A stretch of DNA of 64,000 nucleotides from assembly GCA_027886185.1 (NCBI GenBank), contig WOAB01000606.1, positions 3,472,001 to 3,536,000 of the forward strand, written 5' to 3'. Of this stretch, positions 22,776-31,532 are shown piece by piece. Both the position numbers and the translations under genes were made by a program. The notes under the pieces were generated by a model that saw only the letters and a program-made list of their open reading frames with translations, made no database searches and was not told the DNA's origin. Numbering within the stretch: the stretch's first letter is position 1; every line of letters begins with the position of its first letter. The stretch is from Rheum nobile (lineage: Eukaryota > Streptophyta > Magnoliopsida > Caryophyllales > Polygonaceae).

Positions 22776-24060
22776 CCCTCCCTCTGAGTCTGGCTCTGAA
22801 GAGACGCTACTCGAACTGCACACCCTCAATCCATGGTATGCCCATCTGGTGAATTTCCTCGTGTTAGGAGAACTCCCACCTAACTTTTCAAAGGCACAAA
22901 TGGATAAGGTGCGATGGGAGTCTAGATTCTATGTGTGGGATGACCCTTATCTTTGGAAGCACTGTGTTGACCAGGTAATCCGTCGATGTCTTCCAGATAA
23001 TGAGGTACAATTTGTCTTAACTTTTTGTCATTCTCATGCATGTGGGGGCCACTTTGGGGAAAATAAAACTGCTAGGAAGGTGTTGGACGCATGATTTTAT
23101 TGGCCATACATCTTTCGGGATGCATATTCCTTTTGTAAGTCCTGTGATCGATGCCAAAGAGTTGGCAATATATCTCGAAGGAATGAGATGCCACAATCAT
23201 CATTAATCTTTTGTGAGATTTTTGATGTTTGGGGCATTGACTTTATGAGACCATTTTCTAATTCCTTCGGGAACTTCTATATTTTACTTGCGGTGGACTA
23301 CGTTTCCAAGTGGGTGGAAGCGAAGGCCACCAAGACTGATGACTCTAAAGTTGTGGCAGGTTTCCTAAAGAAGAACATTTTCACCAGGTTCGGGATCCCT
23401 AGAGCTCTCATAAGCGATAAGGGGACACATTTCTGCAATAGGACCGTGAGTGCCCTACTAAAGAAATACCATGTCACGCAGAAAGTTTCCACTGCTTACC
23501 ATCCACAGACTAATGGGCAAGTTGAAGTGTCCAATAGAGAGATCAAAACCATCCTTGAGAAGACGGTGGCCCCGAATAGGAAGGATTGAAGTTTGAGACT
23601 AGATGATGCACTCTGGGCTTATCGTACTGGTTACAAGACACCCATCAGGATGTCACCCTACAGATTGGTATTCGGGAAAGCTTGTCACCTTCCAGTGGAG
23701 CTCGATCACAAGGCATTTTGGGCTGTAAAGAACTGTAACATGCAGATTGATGAAGTTGGAGAATTCTGCAAGTTACAGCTGCAAGAATTAGAGGAACTGC
23801 GACTTGAAGCTTATGATAACGCATTCACTTACAAGGAGAAGACCAAGGCCTGGCACGACAAGAATATTTTGAGAAATGACTTTAAGCCAGGGGACAAAGT
23901 CCTATTGTTTCTGTCTTGCCTTCGTCTCTTTCCGGGTAAACTCCGACCCCGTTGGGCTGACCCATATGTTGTTGCCCGCGCTTTCCCCCACGACGCGGTG
24001 GAGCTGTATGATATTGACGCGCAATCAGTGTTCAAGGTGAATGGTCAAAAGTTGAAAACC
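22776..24060 (+). pseudogene. Integrase of the plus-strand gypsy element
   Basis: The N-terminal zinc-binding HHCC region is visible (HSHACGGHFGENKTARKV, then FCKSCDRCQRVGN). A TGA at about 23092-23094 interrupts it where relatives have Gly. The catalytic core keeps the D,D,E set: Asp in DVWGIDFM, Asp in ISDKGTHFC, Glu in GQVEVSNREIK. A TGA at 23587-23589 replaces a Trp. The C-terminal part ends at VNGQKLKT, after which the sequence belongs to the opposite-strand element. The protein would insert element DNA into the chromosome; this copy is broken. Confidence 0.87.
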
Positions 24061-24899
24061 CGAGGAAGAATCAGAATATGACCATCGTATGAAGACCAAA
24101 CTAAATCACCATCCCTGCCCAATGGCTTCAACATCGAACACACTCTCATGTGCGCCATGTCATACACCGCATGAGCATCAGGCCGAGGAATACGATCGGT
24201 GGCAATAATCTCAGCACAAAGAAGGGTGATCAAACCACCCCCACAAATATCACGTGGCTCACCATCACGAATCCTCTTCAAGGAACTCAGAAAAAGACTA
24301 GCCCAACACGGGGTGTACGTAACAATAGACAAGATGCTCAAAAACCATTGGAAGTCCTTCAGAGGGACCTTACCATCATCAGCATGGCCAAAGAAATCTC
24401 TCATCAATACCTTGTGGATCAACCTTAAGCAAGAGTTCACCAACTTCGAATTCACCTCCTGGCCCTTCTTGAACTTTCTATGCGTGGCAGTCTCCCAAAA
24501 CTCCATCATATCCGTCTCAATCAGACCACCAGACCACCCATCAGACGGTTCCTTTGTAATGCCCAGGGCACCACGAATCTCCTCAGCAGACAAAGCATAC
24601 TCACGACCGTTATACGTGAACGTGATCTTCGTCAACCTCTTATCGGCGGAACCATCAAAATACCTCTTAACAGAGGCGATGAACTGGTAGCATAGCTCGG
24701 GGTAAGCATCAGTGGACTTGTTCAGGAAGGTCCCCAGGCCACACTCTGCTAAACAAAGAGATACACACTCCAACATACCAAACTCAATCAACGTTGGCTT
24801 GTCAAAGAACTTAGTAGCCAACACCTTCCTCTCCTTCACAACATTATACACCTCATTCTTATCCCTCGTAGAGACCTGCTTCCTACCTCTAGGTGCCAT
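24045..24899 (-). CDS. Athila ORF-1-like plant transposon protein (C-terminus truncated)
   Basis: The frame starts at MAPRGRKQVSTRDKNEVYN (ATG at 24899; the frame is open further upstream to 25121, but that part is GC-rich repeat). It has no stop until 24045, where the last ten or so codons are antisense pol sequence of the neighbouring element. Blocks such as IEFGMLECVSLCLAECGLG, YPELCYQFIASVKRYFD and GREYALSAEEIRGALGI resemble the Athila ORF-1 / putative plant transposon protein family, whose function is unknown. It is the most intact retroelement gene in this half of the window, with 280 codons without a stop. The similarity is judged by eye. Confidence 0.6.
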   Translation of the reverse strand: MAPRGRKQVSTRDKNEVYNVVKERKVLATKFFDKPTLIEFGMLECVSLCLAECGLGTFLNKSTDAYPELCYQFIASVKRYFDGSADKRLTKITFTYNGREYALSAEEIRGALGITKEPSDGWSGGLIETDMMEFWETATHRKFKKGQEVNSKLVNSCLRLIHKVLMRDFFGHADDGKVPLKDFQWFLSILSIVTYTPCWASLFLSSLKRIRDGEPRDICGGGLITLLCAEIIATDRIPRPDAHAVYDMAHMRVCSMLKPLGRDGDLVWSSYDGHILILPRVFNF

Positions 24900-24959
24900 A
24901 AGTAATGAATTGAGATGCTCAAAACAAAGGGCGACCAAAGAGGATTTACAAACAAGCGG

Positions 24960-25450
24960 AAAAACACACAGCCTGGTAGTCTCGCCGCGGGGCGGTGGAT
25001 GTGTCGCCGGGTCGCGGTGGGGGTCGCCGCGGGGCGGTGGCAGGCGACGTGGTGGTGGGCGACGTGAGGCGGCGGGGTTTGTGTTTGACTCTTTTGTGAG
25101 GCTAAACTCCAAATTGGGCAAAGAAACTCAAGGTTAATGTAATTGGAGGCTAGATTCGGACCAAGAACAAGAGGGGTTGGTAGGAAAATGGGGGAATGGC
25201 TTGGAAAAGCTTGAGAGGGGTGTTGGGTATGGAAGGTTTGTGAGAGTGGAGGCTAGGTTAGGGAAGGGAAAAGGAAGAAGGGTTGATGGGCCGGTTATGT
25301 ACATTGGCCCAAAGAGAAAACTCGGCCAAAAAGGGCCCAATACGTCAATTTCTTATGTACCACTGATTATTTAATTTTTTTTTCGGAGTGGAGGAAATAT
25401 AGCAGACATCCACCGCGGGGCGACGGACTTATCACCGGGTCGCGGTGAGA
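24960..25450. repeat. CpG-dense repeats upstream of the Athila ORF
   Basis: CGCCGCGGGGCGGTGG and CGCCGGGTCGCGGTG alternate at 24980-25045, and another pair lies at 25410-25450. On the minus strand they encode PPRGDPHRDPA/PPRGET, like the repeats in the gag of the same element. Confidence 0.8.
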
Positions 25451-26080
25451 TAACTGGGAGCACCGTCTCCTCTCCATTTACTTTCGTACCTGAAATGTTA
25501 GTGACAGGCGAACGAAACAAAGCAAAAGGAATTACAGAATTAATCTAGGAGAAAAGAAAAATTAAGGAAAACTACCTCGGGTTGCCTCCCGGACAGCGCC
25601 TTAGTTAACGTCGTTGGCTCGACGTACTTCAAATCAACTACCACCTAGAATAGGATCCCTTCGGAATCCTCCTAACTGTCTCCTCCTGTTGGAACTTCCC
25701 ATGGAAAGGCTTGAACCTTAGATCATGCTCCCTCTTGGCCATTGACTCCATAATTGCTTCCTTTGGAGCTTCTCCCCCATACTTAGAGCGATGTGGGGGC
25801 CGATATGGCTCAACCTGATCATGTTGCACGACACTAGATGAAGGCTTACTGCCTTGTATGGTTAGTGCAGGGGGCAAGTGCCCAAAGTAGAGGGGGTAGA
25901 TTCTCCTATGACATCAAGTAAGACATCATGCTCATGCAAATCAAAAGGTTCAGCAATAGCAGAATATTCAACTATAGTCTCTACTGCACTAGTCTTAACA
26001 TTTTCCTGAGTAGGATTATCAATATCACTAATGCAGCAAAGGGTAGGCAATTCAATGGAGTTGACCTTATGAATATTATG
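25451..26080 (-). other. Protease-to-ORF interval of the minus-strand gypsy element
   Basis: From 26080 to 25638 decayed coding sequence continues the gag-protease frame (for example TLCCISDIDNPTQENVKTSA) with several stops. From 25607 to 25575 lies the conserved block shared with 3927-3959. The rest is non-coding. The pol genes would be expected here and are missing. Confidence 0.6.
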
Positions 26081-26473
26081 CTAAAAAATTATTCCATCGA
26101 ATTCCATAGTTAAAGTTTCACTATCCACATCAATCTTCATCATGGATGTTTTCATAAAAGGTCGACCTAACATAACAGGAGCAACCTGCTCATCATAATC
26201 CATATCCATTACGAAGAAATCAGCAGGAAAAATTAAGGGACCTATCTTAACAAGAATATCTTCCACAACACCCTTAGGAGGCACACAAGAACCATCAGCA
26301 AGTTGAATCACAATATTGGTATCATGCAAAGGTCCTACTCCTAAATCTTCAAGCAATGAGTAAGGCAAAACATTAATAGAGGAACCCAAGTCTAACAGGG
26401 CTTTCTCAAATCGATGCTCACCTATAGCAATAGGAATAGTGAACGTACCTGGATCCTTGCACTTCTCAGGCAT
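26081..26473 (-). pseudogene. Aspartic protease of the minus-strand gypsy element
   Basis: The region matches Athila-type retropepsin from MPEKCKDPGTFTIPIAIG to MLGRPFMKTSMMKIDVDSE. The active site is DLGSSIN, close to the canonical DLGASIN, so the catalytic Asp-x-Gly triad is kept. The preceding Gag tail (HVSTVFQKR) is in the same frame. A stop follows after EFDGIIF. Confidence 0.82.
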
Positions 26474-26521
26474 ACGCTTTTGAAATACCGTCGAGACATG
26501 TTCACCAACCGGAACCTTCTT

Positions 26522-28425
26522 CTAGACCTTCAGCTTTTGTGTCCTCTTGACGGTGCACAGCTCCTTCAAAAACTTGGCATATCGAGGAACAACCTTAATA
26601 AGCTTGAGAAGAGGGATGTTCACCTCACAGTTTCGGAATGTCTCGAAAAGATCATTATTGTCGGCGACCCTTCTAGCTTTTAGCGCCTTGGGAAAAGGTG
26701 ATGGTGGCTTCTCGGAACCGAGAGGGGAAAAAACCGGACGAACATAATTATCAACGCAAACCTCTTCGGTGGCGCTTGGATTTTGGAGGCCGGGTCGCGG
26801 TAGTCTCACCACGGGGCGGTGGTCATTGCCGCGGGGCGGTGAGGTCGTGGTGGGATTACTGAAGCTTGCCGCCGGGTCGCGGTCAGTGTCGCCGCGGGGC
26901 GGTGACATGCATGCCTCTTCACTGGCCTCAGATCCAACTCACCGCCGGGTCGCGGTAGAGTCCACCGCGGGGCGGTGACCGATATTCTCCATCTCAAATT
27001 CGCTCTCCTTTCCAGCAAGAGGAGGAACGACCAATTGCTTACCACTTCTGAGGGTGATGGCACTCACATTTTCCCTTGGATTCACTGTGGTCTGAGATGG
27101 CAAGGAATTAGATGTCCTTTGGTCAATCTTGGTCACAACATCAGCCAGTTGGCTAATCTGCCTCTCCATATTCTTTATGCTTGACTCAGTTATCTGCACA
27201 TGAGTGGCGGGTGCTGAGTCCAGGTCTTTAGCAACTCTTCAGTAGTAGCACCAGTGTTTTGGCCTAGAGGCCTCTGTTGGTATGGGGCTCTCTGCTGGTA
27301 TTGTTGTTGTGCCGGCTGTTGACCACCTTGTGGGTCACTCCACCGGAAGCCTGGGTGGTCACGCCCTCTCGGATTGTAGTTGGGTTGTCCACCAAACTGC
27401 GGTCTAGGGGGTCCGTAACCTCCTACAGCATTCACTTCATCAGTACCTTCCTCTTGCAGTTGAGGACAAGTATCAGTAGGGTGGAATTGATCACAACAAA
27501 TCCCACATGCTTTGACTTGTTGAGGAGTGTTTTGGTTCGCCATTCTCTTCACCATCTCCTTCAACTCAGCTAACTCATTCAGCACAGGGCTAGGTCCTAC
27601 AGGAGTCACAGCATTGACTGCCTTTCTCTGGTACGTCTTACCAAAGCTCCTGGTACTCTCACTCATCTCCTGAAATCTTTCCATGGCTGCGTCCGGTGTC
27701 AGATTGAGTATGCTCCCACCGCATGCAGCGTCAACCATTCTTCTCTCTTGATCGAGCAAGCCATTGTGTAAGTAGAGAACAAGATCCTGCTTGGCGTATC
27801 CGTGGACCGGGTAGCTAGAGCAAAGCCTCTTGTATAGCTCAAGATAGTCATATAGCGTCTCATCAGCACCCTGCTCAATGTTAGTAATTGCCTTTTTCAA
27901 AGCATTCGCCTTCTTTGTTGGGAAGTACTTGTCAAGAAACGTCTTGTGCAGTTTAGTCCAGGTATCTATGGTCCCTGGCGGCAAGTGATAATACCAGTCG
28001 CTAGCAGAGTCTAGCAAAGAAAAACCAAAGGCTCTCATCTTGATTTGATCCTCCGTCACATTCCTTGGCTTCATAGTCATGCAGACATTGTGGAATTTAC
28101 CCAGATGAGATATCGGGTCCTCTCCACTCAAATCATGGAATTTCGGGAGATAAGCAACAACTCCAGATTTCAGCTCAAAGTTCACCCCTACGTCAAGTGC
28201 AGGAATGACGACAGCCAAGGGGGGTTGTTCCCCAATGTTCGGTTCAGTCAGCTCTCTCAGATTTTCGGCCATTGCAGCAGGAGGGATGTCAACTGGCTCA
28301 ACGGTCTCAACTGTCTCAACCTCGGCTTCTTCTTCTCCTTGATCGCGTAGGTTCGCACGGAAAGATCTATCGATTTCTGGATCAAAAGCAGCTAGAGGAG
28401 AGTCAGTACTACGAGTGTCGACCAT
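26522..28425 (-). pseudogene. Gag of the minus-strand gypsy element
   Basis: The first ATG after the primer site is at 28425 (MVDTRSTDSPLAAFDPE). Residues about 80-250 form the plant Gag domain (ASDWYYHLPPGTIDTWTKLH, FLDKYFPTKKANALKKAI). The zinc knuckle is complete (CGICCDQFHPTDTC, CX2CX4HX4C). The first frame ends at 27190 and continues in another frame from 27199 as a coiled segment (MERQISQLADVVTKIDQ). Arginine/proline repeats with SPPRG and DRDPAA follow, then a TGA/TAG-broken C-terminal tail (FPKALKA, CEVNIPLLKLI). Length and domain order match the plus-strand Gag at 18234-20277. Confidence 0.84.
26788..26980. repeat. CpG-dense repeat cluster in gag
   Basis: Alternating CCGGGTCGCGGT and CCGCGGGGCGGT motifs occupy the segment between the coiled region and the Gag tail, the same place as in the elements at 345-500, 4696-4851 and 19764-19982. 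Confidence 0.85.
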
Positions 28426-28479
28426 AAGATAGGTCTCCACCAAAATCAATCATAAAAACACACAACAAAACAGAAAACT

Positions 28480-28497
28480 TCCCCGGCAACGGCGCCC
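28480..28497 (-). other. Primer binding site, tRNA-Asp type
   Basis: The plus-strand sequence TCCCCGGCAACGGCGCCC equals the 3' end of tRNA-Asp except for the final base. It lies 4 bases from the LTR. Confidence 0.87.
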
Positions 28498-28501
28498 AAT
28501 T

Positions 28502-29759
28502 TGACGTGGCCGAAATATGCAATGCAAATATCGTTGAATGGCCTAGTCAAAATAAAAGTCCTAACAACCTACTAAACAGATGTATAGCAAGCAATTAAGG
28601 GTCGAACCCACATGGAAGATATGATGAAGTATGTAATTATGATTAACAAGTAACAAGGAAAGGGGGTTTTGGTTATCAAGCATAGCAAAGTAAACAGGTT
28701 TAGTTGATTTGAGAATATGATTGGGGAAAGTAGTTCCACTAGAACGAGATCCACAATACAGAGATGTAATTTGATCACAGAAATCTATTAAATCCAAGTT
28801 CTTTCACTATTCTTATGGTTGTTCTCACCCTGATCTTGATTAACTACTAATTCAGACAGTTGTTGATAGTACTTACTACAATATCAATGGAAGAAAACCT
28901 TACCACTAATAAAGCAATAGCAATGCACACAAGGATATATGATACATGCAAATAGAAGAAAACCTTACTACTTAACATGCAAATGATTCTCACTCACAAT
29001 TGCACACTCGTATTCCACTATATGCAACAATCGTGTATGCTACTAGATACGCACTCGTATTCCACTATATGCAAACCCTAGCAATTGATAAATATTACTC
29101 AACCTAATTGATCAGGCTATGAAGAATAACAATGAATCAATATTCAATATAACCAAGAGAATCAAACCAACACATATAAGAATAGGAACAAGGAATAGAA
29201 ATCTCACAAACACATCAACTATATTGCTTCAAACGTCTAGTAGAACAAAGGGAAATTAGTACTCCATTCAGATGCAAATGAAACCCTAATGAGAAAGAAA
29301 ACAACGATGCTAAAAGTCTGATGTAAAGTGTCTGCCTCTTAACCTAGAAAGAGGTCTTAAATAGGCTTAGGAAATAAGTTTAACCTAACGAAAATAGCAA
29401 GGGAAATAAAAATAATAGAAATAAGAAAGTCCGAAAATGCATAAAAGGAAATAATGTATTCTGGCCGCGAGGCGTTACGTGTGCTCACCGCGAGGCGGTA
29501 GCAGTTCGCCCACTCCTTTCTTCAGCTCTTCTTCTTCTCTTCCGCTCTTCTATACTACCAAGTGTTGGTAGCCTTCTCCAATTAGTCTTCAAGCGGATCC
29601 TCATCCATCTTCATCATCTCCATCTAAGCTGTAAATCCCTGGATATCTTCAATTCTCTCCACATCTTTTGGATTACAGACTTAGCCTCAAATCTGATCAT
29701 AAACTCCTCCAAATAATGCTAATAATTGCTAGTAAAGGTGCATGAAATGACACCTATCA
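28502..29759 (-). repeat. 5' LTR of the minus-strand gypsy element
   Basis: The LTR is 1258 bases with TGATAGGTGTCA at its start and GGCCACGTCA at its end on the minus strand. It is next to the tRNA-Asp primer site. A CpG-dense patch (GGCCGCGAGGCG, CACCGCGAGGCGGT) lies at 29463-29495, as in the other LTRs of this group. Confidence 0.85.
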
Positions 29760-29859
29760 TGAATCTTCTAGAAGGTTCTCTGATTTGACGAATTCGACGA
29801 CCAAGGAGTCTATAGCTTCCCAATTTACTGGTGTTGTGTCCATATCTTCTATCCACGAG

Positions 29860-30600
29860 TGATACAACCCCGGTGCTAACATTGATAGAGGCCCAAGAAG
29901 AGGAGATGTTGAGTGTCAAGTCAGAGGGCCCAATCACTAGGGCGCGCGCCAGAGCCATCGCCCAAGCCACACAAAGCCTCACGGACAAGGGCTTCGCACG
30001 CAACAGCTCCGCTTCATCAACTGCACCCAGAGCCATCTCCTACGCCATCATTGCCGGTGATGCGGCCGTTGCCTCGGCCTTGCGCGCCTCTTCTATTTTA
30101 AGCATACTTTTAAGTTTATTGAGTGACATTTGGATATTTTTGGACATTTTCTATGTTTAGCAATTTCTGCTTTAGGCAACTTTCTATTTTGAGTGTGCGT
30201 GTCTTCTATGCTTAAGAGCCCGACCCATTAGGTTTAGTCAGGCCCATGGCCGCGTCTCACTTGGCTTCTATAAAATGTCGAGTGCCTTGTAATTTTTGTG
30301 TACGTTGAAATTAATATATGCGCAAGCTTGGCCGTTGAGTACAACTCCGCCCCTTGCGCCTTCGACGTCACATTTACCGGCCGATCACCGTCATTGATCA
30401 ACCCAAACACAAACTCATCGATCGACTTGTCTTTCGAGAACCTCTTGCCCCAACTTGGCTGCCGCCAAGCGCAAGAGAGCCTGTGTCCTTCGCTCATGCG
30501 TAGGCCGCTATCTACCCCGTCCGCGAAGAGAATGAAGCCTTGATCCATCTTCTACCTAGATCCGTCACCCAATGCGTAGACGAGGCTTGTTTACGTATCA
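29860..30600 (+). repeat. 5' LTR of the full-length gypsy element
   Basis: This LTR is 741 bases, TGATACAACCCC...TTACGTATCA. It is shorter than the 3' LTR (799 bases) because of deletions between about 30060 and 30180. Confidence 0.9.
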
Positions 30601-30602
30601 AT

Positions 30603-30617
30603 TGGTATCAGATTCAG
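30603..30617 (+). other. Primer binding site, initiator tRNA-Met type
   Basis: TGGTATCAGATTCAG begins 3 bases after the LTR and matches the classical TGGTATCAGAGC primer site except near its 3' end. Confidence 0.85.
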
Positions 30618-31008
30618 CAGTACAAGGTGTGGTCTTTCCAACTCTTCATTGTCTATCTCACTTTTGTCCATTTCTGATCCCTTCCTTTGCTTCCGCCATT
30701 GTTTTGCTCTTGTTTTGTTTCTTGCATGTCGTCAAAACCCTAGGTAGTGATCTCTTCGTCCCCAACGTTGAGATCTCGGCCGAGTGAGTCTATAAAAAAA
30801 TGAGAGAAAATATTTACGAGATATTCCTTTCCCTAAATTGCAGCCAAAATCTTTGACTTGCAACCGCAGAGTATCTTGTCGATTTATTTGTTTTATTTTG
30901 TGTTATTTGTTTGGTAATTTCTAGATTTGCATATCTAGTTAGTTACCATAAGTTGTTATCTTTTCTCTCTCATATCAACGCATCTCTCTCTCTCTCTCTC
31001 ATATCAAC

Positions 31009-31011
<3 letters not shown>

Positions 31012-31098
<87 letters not shown>
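31012..31098. repeat. (TC)n microsatellite
   Basis: An uninterrupted CT run of about 85 bases lies in the leader of the gypsy element. Just upstream, a unit of (TC)n plus ATATCAACGCA occurs twice (30964-31012), which suggests slippage spread. Confidence 0.95.
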
Positions 31099-31099
<1 letters not shown>

Positions 31100-31532
31100 A
31101 ATACACGAATCTTGTGTCTCTCTCTTCCTCTAACAAAGCTTGTGTCATTTTAAAAAAAAAATTAGTCGGCTGCTTTCCAAAAAAAAAACACAGCCGAGCA
31201 AAACGAAAGCCTCAGGCGATCTCGGGGAACCCGATTCACACATCGAAACAGGTCCACTAAGCTTTTTCTCACGCCTTCTTTCTTTTACAACGAACTTGAT
31301 TTGCTTGCTTGGACTTACTACTCGCTTAGCTCAAAATTTGCATACCATTTTTGCGTGCTATGTGTGGTTGTTTGTCTTGGCTTTGCTTGCAAGTGTCTTG
31401 CCGTTCCCTACCGCCCTCACGGCCAGCCAAACATAGTTGCCCGTGAGATTGCGTTGTTGAGTTGTTAAGTCTCGCCCTTTGTTTGTTGAATTTTATTCCT
31501 CTTGTGCGTTCACCCTTGTTTTGCTTGTTGTG

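Larger units (their letters stand above)
16842..24060 (+). mobile_element. Ty3/gypsy Athila-like element, 3' end missing
   Basis: The order is LTR (16842-18151), tRNA-Asp-type primer site, gag, aspartic protease, reverse transcriptase, RNase H, integrase. There is no polypurine tract or 3' LTR: at about 24060 the pol reading frame passes directly into the 3' part of an element on the opposite strand. Protein domains keep mainly two frames but carry at least nine in-frame stops, most explicable by C-to-T or G-to-A changes (CAA to TAA, CAG to TAG, TGG to TGA, CGA to TGA). The element is therefore non-functional and shows the transition bias of a long-methylated copy. Confidence 0.88.
24061..29759 (-). 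mobile_element. Non-autonomous Athila-like gypsy element with extra ORF, 3' end missing
   Basis: On the minus strand the order is LTR (29759-28502), tRNA-Asp primer site, gag, aspartic protease, the conserved CCTCGGGTTGCCTCCCGG block (from 25575 on the plus strand), and an Athila ORF-1-like gene. RT, RNase H and integrase are absent, and the junction at about 24060 removes the 3' LTR. The gag/protease are about as decayed as those of the plus-strand element. The element is related to, but distinct from, the array at 1-6950: LTR segments such as GGAAATAAGTT are shared, but LTR length and primer-site details differ. Confidence 0.85.

Noticed and set aside
16842..29759. One composite transposon bounded by inverted LTRs
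   Set aside because: The LTRs belong to different families and the outer 5-base flanks (TCTAT, TGAAT) do not match.
30911..31153. Ser/Leu-rich open frame
   Set aside because: It is the translation of the CT microsatellite.
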